Shown: positions 24,190 through 36,747 of the stretch, in pieces
How the letters are laid out: each line of letters begins with the position of its first letter
How positions within the stretch are numbered: the stretch's first letter is position 1
Assembly (NCBI GenBank): GCA_023846275.1
Contig: CM043865.1
Span: forward strand, 34,176,412-34,240,411
Length of the DNA: 64,000 bases
DNA from: Vanilla planifolia
Taxonomy: Eukaryota > Streptophyta > Magnoliopsida > Asparagales > Orchidaceae
Reading direction: 5' to 3'
Program-made: the position numbers and the translations under genes
The notes under the pieces: model-generated
Seen by the model: the letters and a program-made list of their open reading frames with translations, nothing else
Databases searched by the model: none
Told to the model about the DNA's origin: nothing

Positions 24190-25660
24190 AGGTTCAACTA
24201 AAACATATTCTATTGGTGAATCTCACTATAATGTGATGTTCATTGATAATTCTATTAGTGAAGTTTGGTTTTAGTTTCTAAAGAGCAATTCTGATATATA
24301 AGTTTTCTTTTAAAATTATAAGGTTGAAATGAAGAATTGGATTGTCTTGAAGGTTAAATGCTTGAGATGTGATATAAGTAACGATGACAAATATTACAAT
24401 TAAGTGTTTTGCAAAACACATGGTATCACATGGCATGGAATTGTAAATGGGTATGTTAGAAGCATAAAATTGCATGCAAGACTACCCAAGGTCTTTTAGG
24501 TAGATATAATATGTATAATAGCTTAATGGAGATTATAATATGTTTTCTTCTAAGATTATAAGGTTGAAATGAAGAACTGGATTTTCTTGAAGGTTAAATG
24601 CTTGAGATGTGATATAGGTAATGGTAAAAAGTATTACAATTAAGTGTTTTGCAAAACACATGGTATCCCATGTCATGGTAGAATGGAGTTAATGAGAAAA
24701 TGTCTATGATTCTAAATGAATATGCTAGAAGCATAGAATTGCATGCAAGACTATCCAAGGTTTTTTAGGTAGATATAGTATGTATAATAGTTTAATGGAG
24801 ATCTTCAATTCTTCTAGATTGCAAGTTAGAGGAAGAGTGGGCAAAAAAGAATATAAATCCATCTTATGAAGGTGTTTGGTTGAAATGAAGAATTGGATTG
24901 TCTTGAAGGTTAAATACTTGTGATGTGATATGGGTAATGGTGACAAATATTACAATTAAGTGTTTTGCAAAACACATGGTATCACATATCATAGTAGAAT
25001 GGAGTTAATGGGAAAATTTCTATAATTCTAAATGGGTATGCTAGAAGCATAAAATTGCATTCAAGACTATCCAAGGTCTTTTAGATAGATATAGTATGTA
25101 TAAATAGCTTAATGGAGATCTTCAATTCTTCTAGATTGCAAGTTAGAGGAAGAGTGGGCAAAAAAGAATATAGATCCATCTTATGAAGGTGTTTGGTTGT
25201 GTTTTTTTGCATGTGAATGCTGAGAAAAGTGGCAAATTAAATGTCAAAGCAATGAAATATTTTTTCATTGCATATGGTACTTGTTAATTTGACATTCCAT
25301 TCTATGTTGTGTAGAATAGAAAAATAATTGTAACCAGTAGTACAGCATGCATGAAAGGTGTCATATTCAAGAATTAATCTGTTATGGAAGCTATTGATAC
25401 TTTGAATGGACTAAGATGTTGATCCTTGGATGTTTCAAAGGAAGTTTAGATTAAAGAACTTGAACTTATTACTATGGATCATATGGAAAATTGTGAAATA
25501 GTGACAACATTTTTTGGATCCACGCTGAAGTTTAGTGGCTTTGGTTAACAATATCGATATATTATCTTTACATTACTTCCTTTTGATTTTGGTGGATGTA
25601 ATTGTTATATTAAAGATTTTGTTAAGTGAGATTTTCCATGCAATATGATTTCAACTAACT
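24190..25660 (+). mobile_element. Decayed Ty1/copia integrase, tandemly amplified, block 1
   Basis: Translating across stops and frameshifts gives copia integrase text: a form of FVTFIDDYSRKVWVYFLK near 24225-24290, a CLRCDIGNGDKY-like form of CLRSDNGGEY, LNEYARSIELHARLSKVF in place of the usual MNRTLLEKARCML...FWAEA text, and then VFGC-HVNAEKSGKLNVKAMKYFFIAYGT. The central part is present three times, starting near 24320, 24560 and 24875. A further sub-repeat (GGAGATCTTCAATTCTTCTAGATTGC) occurs at about 24800 and 25115. All frames are broken. No LTR was identified. Confidence 0.8.
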
Positions 25661-26745
25661 ATTACAAGAACATGTCTTGGGTCTACCATTATATCAAACA
25701 AGTCACAACATATTTTGATGTAGAATCCCTTTATTATGTGACACTCATTAATTGTTCTATTAATAAAATTTGGTTTTATTTTCTAAAGAATAAATTTAAT
25801 GTGTATATTTTCTTTAAATAGCCTAAGACTAAAATGAACATTTGGATTGCTTAAGAATAAATGCTAAAGATTGGATAGATAATAATGGAAAACATTGCGA
25901 TAAAAAGTTCTATTGAACATGTGATATTGAACATGTCACAATAGAATGGAGTTATTTAAAAAATGATCAAAATTCTAAATGAACGTATTAGAAGCATGAG
26001 AGTGAGTGCAAGGCTATTCAAGGTTCTTTTTTCTCTTTTATGGATACTATTCAAGGTTATTTTGAAAGGTGTAGTAAGTATAACAGCTTATTTACTTAGT
26101 GGATATCTTTAAATCTTAAAAATTTCAATTTAGAATTAGAGTGAATAAAAAATAATGTAAATCTCCCATGTTAAGGTGTTTGAATGTGTTTTGTGCATGT
26201 AGATGTTGCGTAAATGGGTGCAATGAAATGTTTCTACATTGGTTATGGTGTTTGAAAAAAAATAATGTAAATCTCTCATGTGAAGGCTTTTCAATGTGTT
26301 TTGTGCATGTAGATGTTGCATGAAGGTGTGAGCAATGAAATGTTTCTTCATTGTGTATGGTGTTTTTTAATTTGACATTTGATCTTATATTGAATAGAAT
26401 AGAATGAATAATATATATAACTAATAATACAACATTCAATACGATGTGATGTGATTAATATGTTTTGGAAGTTGTTGATGTTTCCAAGGAATTAAGATAT
26501 TTGAATCGAGGGAGTTTTGAAGGAAGTGTATGCTCAAAACTTGCCATTACTATAGATTTAAGAAAAAATTTGAAATAATGACCACCTTGTTTAGATTCAC
26601 TTTGAGGATTAGTCGGATTCTTAAACTATGTTGAGATATTTTCAATCTATGCATTATTTTGATTGATTTTGGTAAATCAAAATATTATACTAAAGGTTTA
26701 GTCAAGTGGATTGACATGTAATATGAGTTCATCTAACTAGTAAAA
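25661..26745 (+). mobile_element. Decayed Ty1/copia integrase, block 2 (duplicate of block 1)
   Basis: A second, more decayed copy in the same orientation. It begins with text like FVTLINCSINKIWFYFLKNK at about 25738-25800 and ends with a region at about 26400-26745 that aligns with 25320-25660. Inside it, a unit of about 110 bp (AATAATGTAAATCTCCCATG, then GTGTTTTGTGCATGTAGATG) occurs twice, at about 26150 and 26260. No intact frame. Confidence 0.7.
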
Positions 26746-29700
26746 TAACATATGTTGAGAATTATCTCCATGTCCAAATGGGAAGAGTAATTTATAGAAT
26801 AACTAAATAAAGAAAATAAAAAAAAAAGAGTAAGTTGATGACAATAAGAAATACAACTAAAGTTGGTCATCAAAAGAGGACAAAAACGGTTTACAACTTT
26901 TTCATGTATACTTCTCAAAGATGGTCTAAATTCTCAAGTGGAAGGAGTACAAGAGTAGGTGAAATGCATCATCTTGAGAGGTGGTATAAAAGTAATGGGA
27001 GGGAGAATAGGGATTAGGGATATAGTGCGGGCACTTGAAATCTAAAATAATAGGAAACACATAAAATTGCTCGATTAAGTACCCTATCAAACCCACAAAA
27101 TGACCGATAGAAACAAATGTTGACATTTGTGCTAAATGGAGGCAACATGTACTAACAAAGACCATGTTCTCCTCAAGTGGTGGGATCAACAAATACAAGT
27201 CAGGTTCTCCAATGGTTGATTGAACGTTGGTCATAGAATGGATCAACATAATCTGCAGCATATTTGGTGGTTTGTTCTTGTTAGTTTCAAGAATTGTTGG
27301 ATAAGGAGGACAATGCATACGCTCACTGGAGACAATGATCACAACTAAGACAACTTTTTTTTTGTGGAGATGATGGTGAGTTGACCTTGGCTTTGGATAG
27401 ACTAAGAGGAAGCACAGTAGACTGATCCAAGGCCAAATGAATATCTTGAATTTACTATTGTGCTTGACATGAAAGTGATTAACTTTGTGATATTCATTGG
27501 AACAACATTATGCAAGATGGATGATTTGCTCATACACAAATAATAGGCACAAAACATCTTTTGATTAACTCAATATGATTTATGATGAATCCTTAGAAAT
27601 TGTATAAGGAAAAATGTGGGGACTGGGAAGGTTCATGTGGGTTACTATTGTACAAACATATATGATGTTAATGTTAGATTTTGGATTAATGGCTAATTTA
27701 CAAGTTTTGTCATTTGATTTGAAGCCAGTGTGAACGTAGGTAGGTATGGTAACTATTGGAATCCAGCTCAATCCAAAATGACAAACCTATTCAACTTCAT
27801 GCTTTCAATGTGCTAAAAGGATAAGAAAGCAAAGCTTGGACTGAGCATTATGTAGAAATAACTCATGCAAAACCTCTAATACCAATCTAATGGGATGTAA
27901 AGAGACTAACATATTATTGAAGTGGAATGAGAGGAATGGCAGTGGATTGGCTATTATATGTTTTTATTTTAGATTATGAAGTGCTAAAAATGACTAAGTG
28001 AAAGTTTAAGATTACTGTTGTTTAAAGTGACTTACAGGTGTTGAAATTGATCGAGATAGCCTTAGAACATACTCAAAAGGTTTTAAGCATGCTCAGATTA
28101 AGATTTCAATAAAAAGATTAGCTTGAACTTATTACTAAGGTGTTGTTTGGTTTTATGGTATTATTATGTATATAATCTTATATAAAGATACTAAGTGTTT
28201 GGTTTAATGACATTTATAAATGACATTGTTAAAAAATTATAATTTAACAAATGAGATATCACATGGATTTTAGCTACGTTGTGATTTTAGACATAATAAT
28301 AAAAGACCATTTATATGGCATTAAGCTGAACATTAAAAAGATATCCATATGTTCTAAACAATACTAACATCTAAAGTGTTGTAATTTGGATGCCATTGTT
28401 ATCTAAGTAGCATTTGACCTAATGCTCTTAAATAAAAATATAAAATATACAACTTTGGGTGACGTTTAGAGCATTGATATAATAGTATAATGACCTCAAA
28501 CCAAGAAATTTTAAATGTGAAAAGTGTAGCTAATATGTAAACTATGGAAAATTTTCCCAAATTTCTAAGCGTGTTTGAAAATCCTAGCATAACATAAACT
28601 AACCGATGGATATTTCCTAAAATTGAAAAATTTTTTATGGGGCCTATTTTTTAGAATTTTTCCCAAACCTCGAGCCATAAAAAATATATGACTAAAGTTA
28701 AATATCTTGAAGCTTTGAACATTGAAGCTTGTGTTTTATTCTTCTGCACATGATCGAGCATTTTCTTTGTGCCCTTTGTAAGTGAACATTGTTTTGATTT
28801 GGATGCGAGTGTTGGTGCTTGTGAATTGGCCACACTGAAAGGGTATCACATTGTTGACATTTCATTAAGATTGCATGTTCATGAGCTTGCTTTTTTCACA
28901 ACGTAAAAGTCTTTTAGTAAAGCTCTCATTTTTTCTCTGAATTTGGTGGTTTTCTATATAAATATGTTGTGCTCTTCTATGCTTTTATTATTTTATGTTG
29001 GAGTTTCATTGGCTCTGTTTGGTGACAGCTTTTTAAGCAATTTTCTTTTCAATTTCAAAAATATCAAAGATTGATCAAACAATTTTCATAATTTTTTCAT
29101 TTCTTTCACATAGATTAATTGTTTTGCTATTTCTTTGATCTCTGTTTTATTGATTGGAATACTCTTTGCTGAAGTAATACTGTCTTGTACTGTGTGTGTT
29201 AATGCAGTTACCTATGCTGGTGTTTATCTTTAACTTGGAAATAAACCATTTCTTTTCCTCTATAAATGAAGAAGCTGTGGTCCAGTAAAAAGGATACAAT
29301 ATTGACACTTGCCTCCATAACTGAGGTTAATCCTTTCTTGATCAGAACATGCAATTTTCTGTTTCTGTTTCTCAAATCCTGTATTGCATCTGAAACTATG
29401 GATCGCAATCAGTTTTTATATTGCAACACTAAATGCTGTGAAAAATTTAAGGCTTCCTGGACCAAATTTTTTTGTGCAAGACATGAGTAATCAATAATAA
29501 TATATAAAATTCTATGTTATGGAGAAATAAAGTGTAAATATGATCAATAAGGCAACCATCTTGCTGCTCTAACTTGAAGCCTACAAAAATCGATTGAAAA
29601 CAGGTAAACAAAATGCATCTACCTTATGCACGTTAATGATTTCTGTTGTTTTTTAAAACCCTAAGTTTCTTGTTATTTTCTTCTATACTTCAGTAGTAGT

Positions 29701-30479
29701 AATTGTAATTGAATAGCATTTGTTTGATCAGCTTCTGAAAGTTGCCGAGAAGTGAAAGAAGAGAAGGTAGCATTCATTGTTTTCACCTTGCTGTTACGAG
29801 TGGACGTAATAGTGTTAAGGAAGTAACTTCAATGGATGATTTGGAATTTGGCTTATCTATACATTTATTTAAAAAAAAATTAATAAAAATCAGTTAATTT
29901 TATTAGTTTTAGTTTGATATTTAGTAATATTTATACAATATAAAACTTCAATTAATATTTGATAGTTTAAAACCAAAACTGTGAGATCAGGCTGCTGTTT
30001 ATTTCTCGACTTGGAGTTTAACTTATTTCTATACTATAATTAATAATAAGAGTATCGAAAATAATTTATCAATTAAATAATGTATTATTGTGAATCTTTT
30101 TAATATATTTATATTTTTTTTTGTATTTTACAACTGCAATGTAAATTTAAATAAACATGATTTACTGGCAACTTTAAAAACTAATAGGCGATGAATATTT
30201 TTAATTATACTATAATAAACAATTAATAAAGCAAACTAAAAACTACAGGCTTGACGACGGATTACATACGAAGTTTCGCAACACTGACGGTTTGGCTCAA
30301 AAGTTGGGCTTGACCTAGATCGCTTCAATGTAGGCTTTCACTTTGTTTGTCAAATCCAATTGGGCTCTGTTTGTTTATTTAATTTTTATCGGGAGTTCTA
30401 AAAAATATTTTTAAATTTAAATTTATCAAAAATCTATAAAATATTTTCATTTCTCTTTTATTGCCTTTATAAAACTGTT
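26746..30479. other. Intergenic DNA, unclassified
   Basis: No supported gene. A 138-codon minus frame (26926-27342) has no recognisable domain and probably lies in transposon-derived sequence. The part from about 28860 to 29840 looks less like decayed transposon and could be the edge of an unannotated transcript, but I could not build a convincing exon chain. Confidence 0.4.
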
Positions 30480-30832
30480 ACTTCATGACAAAATCAAATT
30501 GGAGGTCCAACCCGCCCAATTTCCTTCCTCCTGGTCATCACGCCACAGCTTTTCGTAGGTGACGTTGGATTCTTCCCTTCTCCGGTGGTTATTCCACATC
30601 TCTGGTGAAGGCCGCCAAAAAGAGCCTGCTCTTTCTCCTATTAGACCTTGTCCTCTCTTCTCTCATCCCCTTTCTGAAACCCTAAAATGGGTTCGTTGCC
30701 GCTGTGCCGTCACATCGGACGAGGAGGGGTTGGGAACATCTTCGTTTCTTTCTTCGCCACTTTTTGACGTCTCTTCATTTGCCGGACCTCGGGAGCGTCT
30801 CCTGCAGCGGATTACATATTCTCTACTCCTGT
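30480..30832 (+). promoter_or_regulatory. Probable untranslated first exon of NSE3, with a short uORF
   Basis: A GC-richer segment with CT-rich tracts, typical of a plant transcription start region and leader, ending at a possible splice donor (CTACTCCT/GTGAGC near 30831). The next plus-strand gene is NSE3. Its first coding exon begins directly after an acceptor (TTACAG at 36741-36746) one base before the ATG, so a non-coding first exon must exist upstream. This is the only promoter-like segment nearby. An upstream frame at 30687-30767 would encode 26 residues beginning MGSLPLCRHIG. Linking this segment to NSE3 is inference. Confidence 0.5.
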
Positions 30833-31612
30833 GAGCTTACTTCTATACTCCTTTTTCCCTTGTTTTCTTATGTTCTCAGAGTTTCCCCACCTTAAGCTGA
30901 GATGTTAACAAATCTTTAGATATTGATCTCAAAAAATGGTAAATTTAAGTTCAAAGAACTTGTCTTCACTTGACCCAAACTAATTTAGGATGGTAAAGCT
31001 ACCAAGTACCGTCATAATGTTTGGAACAAATCAATATTTCAGGTTTAATAGTTGGGTTATTTGTTTCGTTACATGTCATTTGTATGATTTATTTAAATTT
31101 TATCCTGAAGTTGTTCAATTTGGCCTTATCTTGGGATTTTCTGGCAACCGTTGAAGAGCTTAGATCTAAGTGTTTTTACCTCGAGGTAGGTGATCTTATT
31201 TGTTATATGTATAGACATAGCTTAGCTCAAGTTTTCTACTTGTTATAGGTTTATTTCAAACTATGCTGTACATATATAGCAATAATTTGTAATAGTTGTT
31301 TTTCTTATCTTATTCTCTTTATTTGTTCTTCATATGCATTTATGATAATGTAGGGCTTAGTTTTTAACCTGTTAGTGTTATTTTGTGCATTTTTTACATG
31401 GTTACTACAATAAGTAGATGTTGCACATTGTGATTATTGTTTGTTCATGTTTATATTGTGTGATATCCCCATTTACTCTTATATATATATATATTATGTA
31501 TGCTTGTTTGTTGAATGTTGATATGGTTCATGGTAATTTATTGTTTATGTTATTGTCTAGCCTATTTGATGAGCATGCAAACTGATAAATTTCTTGATTC
31601 GTGGTGACCACT

Positions 31613-31648
31613 ACATATATATATATACATACATACATACATACATAC

Positions 31649-31713
<65 letters not shown>

Positions 31714-31745
31714 CATACATACATATATATATTTATATATATATT
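31613..31745. repeat. Compound microsatellite (TA)n / (ATAC)n
   Basis: About 130 bp of alternating TA and ATAC units, with a central run of more than 20 TA units flanked by ATAC blocks. Open frames over it that read as Tyr-Ile repeats are artefacts. Length is likely to vary between individuals. Confidence 0.97.
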
Positions 31746-32077
31746 TCTCTTTTATTTTATCTTGTGTTAGTTTATATTCCTTGATTAAAATACAAAGTCA
31801 TAATCTTTATTGCATTATAGAGTTAATTTGAAGAGTTTTCATCATAACTTATATTATTAAGGTGGATTGTTTTTCAAAATTGGATGTGACACATGAATTC
31901 CTTGAGATTACTAAACCAATCTGACATATCATCAATAAGGGGTTTCTCATAACAAGGTAAATCATAAGCATCAACAATCCATGAGATGAGCATCAAAGGG
32001 TCTTCATCAAGACAAACCGTTTCAACAATCACATTGGAATGAGCAATATAGACATATTAAAGTGAGATCGAACTAAG

Positions 32078-32337
32078 GGGCAAAAGGCTTGGATATAGAC
32101 AACATCACATGCATAGTCTGATCATGGTAGGCTTTGGTGGTAATGCCTATTTTAGTCTTCACCCCTACTTGAAAAAAAAATATCAAAGTTCATCTTCATT
32201 TATCAAATAGGAGCAAAAGGCTTGGAGATAGACAACATCACATGCATAGTCTGATCATGGCAGGCTTTGGTGGTAATGCCTATTTTAGTCTTCACCCCAA
32301 CTTGAAAAAAAAATATCAAAGTTCATCTTCATTTATT
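32078..32337. repeat. Tandem duplication, unit 133 bp, two copies
   Basis: CAAAAGGCTTGGA starts at 32081 and 32214. The following sequence, through TTCACCCC and a run of nine or so As to ATCTTCATTTAT, is nearly identical in both. The few differences suggest a recent event. Confidence 0.9.
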
Positions 32338-32756
32338 TGTTCACCTCTTATTGAGATTCCCAAGAATACCAAGTAAGGTGTAAGACAAAGAAATGAGATA
32401 TCAAGAAAAAGTTGAAGCAAAAGAATAGGCTTTGGAAGAAATGAAAACCAAATAGATATTATAGTTATGGAAAGTGTAATGTCATCACTCTAAATGCCCA
32501 AGATAGAGTGCATAAATGATTTTCACAGCAATCAATGTATATAAGATCTCCTCTAAAATAGAGATGATATAATCAAAGGTAAAGAACCAACCCATGATCC
32601 CTTTATATAGGAAAATATACAATTTGTCCTCATTAGCAACATAAGAAGGGGGCACGTCATAGGTACATGTGTATCTTTCATGTTAAGTTGAATTATGCAT
32701 AGGATTTCCTTGTATAGAAGTCTATACAAAAAGCATAATCAATGGAGAGTATGTGT

Positions 32757-32856
32757 TTCCTCCAAATCTATCATAGGACAATGTTTGAAGATACCTATCC
32801 TCTAAAGTCCTCCAAATTCATCATAGGACAATGTTTGAAGATACCTATCCTCCAGT
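32757..32856. repeat. Tandem duplication, unit 50 bp, two copies
   Basis: ATCATAGGACAATGTTTGAA and the following ATACCTATCCTC occur twice with a period of 50 bp. A single diverged copy is present at about 35511-35560 in block B. Confidence 0.85.
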
Positions 32857-34659
32857 GTGCTCGAATGTATTATTGGCTTGTTAGAACCTTTTCACACTCC
32901 CATATAAACCCACAAAAAGTATCCTATGTAAGCCTTATTGGAATGCATATAAAACTAACACATCATCATACTTTTTGTCATTGTTGTGAACCACTTTCTA
33001 AAATTATTAACACATGAACTCCTTGGGATTGTCAAACGAATTAAACATGTCATCAATAAGTGGTTCCGCAAGAGAAGACAAACCATATGCATTGGTGACC
33101 CATGAGATGAGCATCAAAGGGTGATGTAGCATGTGAAGGTAGTGGTGAGCTAAGTTGAGGTGATAATGGAGGATGAGGGTAGGTGTGGGATATCAAGTAG
33201 ATGATATTTTTGGTATTTTTATTCTAGGTTTAGGTAAGGGAAGGCAAAGCTAAAGCAATCACTAAGCTAAGAAATGGAAATTGGGAAACAACACATTGAG
33301 GGAAAGTAAACCTAATTGATTCATTAAGCTAAAAAAAGGAACATGATAACAATTATGTTAAGGCTTAAGGTAAAATTTTCCTAATTGCCAAAAAGGTATG
33401 ACTAAACCTAGATAATTAAGGTAAATGATTAGGAACGTTTAGAAAATGATTTGACAAAAGTTTGGGTGGCTAGAAATAGGATTTACATAAGCGTTAAATT
33501 AAGTTTGCATAAAGGTTGACAGTTGTAGACAACTCTACGTAGCAGTTTTGGGAGAAGGAAAATTATAACAAATTTTTGTTAAATAAAAAATTGGTCTAAG
33601 TAAAATTTGGTTATATTGATTGAATAAAGTGCTTGCCAAATTTTAGTTTAAGCAATGCATGTTTTGTAGCTCTAATGATCATAATAGTAAGCTCAATGTT
33701 TTTCAAAATGTCGTGCTTCATAATTTTTGAAACTCGTTTGCTATGAATTATAAGCAAAATATAAAGAGCAATAAGGTCTATAATGTCTTGAAAATCCACA
33801 CAAAGTAAAAACTAACAAAAGTGATGTAAATAAAACTTTTAGCTAACCCATAGGAGATCAATTATGAAAAGTTTCATTAGCATATGATTTCATTTGTTAT
33901 ATCAAATCTTTATCCCAAACAACAACAAAACAAAGAGCTAGAAAACTAAAAACTAGCTTTAGAAAGTAAGTGCATAAGCTAAAAATTATCCTACTTCAAA
34001 GGTCCCTAAAGATCCTTAGATACAATGATTCAAACCTTGTTCTTTAACTTGTGGCAACTTCACACCACAAAAACGAAAGAGGTCTTTTGAGTCATACATA
34101 GAGGGAAGAAGAGAAACATTCATTAAACTCAATAGATAACTCAAAGCAACAATGAAACCATTTCATTCCTCTTAATCGAATTTGGAACAAACATTTTATA
34201 AGTTAGAGTTGATTAAATAATGACAACAAAAATAGAGAGGTTAGTTTTGCAAAACCTATATTGACCCCTCAGTGGTCCCCTTAGCGCCACCTTACTAATC
34301 ACCTAAGACATTATGGTATTTAGTTAGCTCAAATCACATAGTACAATTGATGGATCATAATGGGTGGTTGGTATCAACAAGTCACTTACTGTCATAGTCT
34401 AAGTTATTGTTAGTTGCATTGTCTTCTATTGATCATATGGCACCGTTCAATTGATTCATAATAATTTAGAAATGAATTCAACTTGACCAAAATAACCAAA
34501 CCCATAATTTTATTCAATAAGTTCTAAGGTAACTTAGAATACAAAAAAATGTGACTGATATGAAATCTAAAAAAAAATATAATAAAATATTCAAAAAAAT
34601 GATGAATTTGTAATATGATTTTCATCAATGATCATTGGAAAAATAAGAGAACACTTGCA

Positions 34660-35690
34660 TCATGTCAAAGGGTCTTTGTCAAGAGAAATCTTGCAAACAT
34701 TTGTAGTGTAATTAGCAATGTAGGCACACTAAAGAGTAGTCAAAGCTTGAATAGAGGGATAAAAGCCTTAGAGAGAGACATCATCATGTGCATAATCCCA
34801 TTTTAGTAGTCCCAAGTGTTAATGTCGTTTTATTTTTAATCTCTTTATTTTCTTGGAATTCAACATCTCAACAAGATTTATCTCATTTTTAAAAGTTTTT
34901 TTTCTTTCGTTTGTTTATTTTACTATGAAACACAAATTCTAGTCATATGTGATGTTTACATTGCCTTAATTTTATTATATTAAATTACTTAAAAATTTCT
35001 AATCTATTATTACTATTTAGTTATTTAACATTAAATTATTATTTTATTACTATTTATGTTTTTTAATTTTTTAAATTCATAGTAACTCTAGATTTGTTAG
35101 CTTTTCTCTTCATTTATCAAATTGTAGCAAAAACCCTCAAAACAAATAAGGAGAGTGTATTATTGGTTCATCTCAAGTCTATATTTATAATAATATCAAG
35201 TAATGTGTAGGAAATAATAATAAAACATGAGGAAGAATTTGAACCAAATGATTAATTTTGGGAAACAACAAAAACCAACGAGATAATCCAAGAATGGAAA
35301 GTGTATTGTGATTGTTCAAAAATATCTAAGATAGACTATATAGATGATCTTCATAACAAACAATGTGTATGAGATCTCATCCATAGTTAAGATGATAGAA
35401 TCAAAGGTATATAACTTCCCATCCCTTAGAGCAAGAAAATGCAAAAATGATCCTCTTTAACATCACAAGAAGGGGCCACATCCACATAAGTACTGTTGAT
35501 GATGGGCAGTACTCCAAATCCATCATAGTATAATGTTTAAAGATACCTATGTACCTTGCTAGAACCTTTTCACTCTTCAAATAAAACCAACAAAAACTAT
35601 TCTGAGTCATCCGTATTAGAATATATGTGAAAAGGGCATGAATAACAAACTCGAAATTATTGGTCACAAAGACTCAACTCAATCTTATTC
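34660..35690. repeat. Transposon-like repeat block B
   Basis: Diverged direct repeat of block A (31860-33130), with the same order of landmarks. It carries single copies of the units that are duplicated in block A. Confidence 0.55.
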
Positions 35691-36747
35691 TATCATTAAT
35701 GTAAAGTAAATCATAAGTCTTACAAATATGAATGTGTTAAATATTATGAAACATAAGGAAGCCAACATTGAGAAGAGGAGCTATTTTATGCTGAACTTTT
35801 TTATTATATTGATATAATTGATGGAAAAAAATGTGTAAGGATGTTCTCATATGAATGCCAAAAAGAATCATGTCTTTGAAGTGCAAAACAATAAGATACA
35901 TTAATTATAGATAGTTAATCTTTCAAGCATCCTCCTTTATTAGTGCCATTAATAAATTGTTTAATGATATTCTAAAACATTTTTTTATAGATGATATTCT
36001 GTATTTCATTAATATTTATTGAAGAGTTTGAACTAGGGTCAACCTTAGCCAAATTTGGGTGGTTCAAATGAAGCCCTGGGGTTTTCGTCCTGCCTGGACT
36101 AGTTTACCATTAGTTCATGACTGGGTTCTCAAAGTTTGATGTAGTGTTGTAAAAGTCTGAAAAACATCTATGATTTAGCATTTTTAAAGCATGATTTTGC
36201 ATATGTTGCTAAAGTGCTTCTGAGGTTATTAGAAAAAGCTTATTCTGTTCTGTATTCTTTAGCAATTCAGTGCTGTCATCTTTGACATCTGCCAATTGTC
36301 AATGTACCTGCTTTGTAATCCTCAGAACTGAGTCTTGTACCTCTAATGCTGCAGTAAACTTGCAGCATTTATCTTCTTTTAGAACGAGTGGATGATACAT
36401 CTTTGCATTTGGCTTCTCTTTTAAAACAACGTGGTCTCAAAAAAGGCTAATGGTTGTAACAGTAATGTATATAGCGATTCATGATGTCAAGCAACTTAAT
36501 GTCTTTTTTAGTCTTGACTGTTCTTAATGGTCACCATAATCCATGCCACCTCCAAGCTTTCTGCATCAATTGGGGGACTGGAGGATATGTGATTTTTGTT
36601 GCCATCTCTTTTTTTTTTTTAATTTCTTATTTCATCATATTATGTGCTTATTTTCTTTTTGGCTATCTACAGAATAGATGGAAAATTATTTTTAATAGAT
36701 TTTGTTCAGCTTTTAAAATTAGTTAACATTGCATTTTGTGTTACAGA

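Larger units (their letters stand above)
31860..33130. repeat. Transposon-like repeat block A
   Basis: Block A aligns in the same orientation with block B at 34660-35690. Shared landmarks are a TCAAAGGGTCTTCATCAAGA-like word, a CAAAAGGCTTGGAGATAGAC-like word, a stretch ending GATGATAGAATCAAAGGTA, an ACATAAGAAGGGGGCACGTC-like word and the ATCATAGGACAATGTTTGAA word. The start of block A (about 31880-32000) recurs at about 33010-33120. On the minus strand both give short text similar to IDDMFNSFDNPKEFM, hinting at decayed coding sequence of unknown origin. I cannot assign a superfamily. Confidence 0.6.
30833..36746 (+). other. Inferred 5.9-kb leader intron of NSE3, with repeats
   Basis: No coding exon was found in this stretch. 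It holds a microsatellite, several tandem duplications and two related transposon-like blocks, listed separately. The 200 bp before 36746 look like ordinary intron sequence ending in a good acceptor (GCATTTTGTGTTACAG). Confidence 0.45.

Noticed and set aside
26926..27342. 138-codon minus-strand frame
   Set aside because: No recognisable domain, no promoter or splice context, and it lies in repeat-rich DNA. Not enough to call a gene.
31528..31831. Tyr-Ile repeat frames on both strands
   Set aside because: Translation of the (TA)n/(ATAC)n microsatellite.
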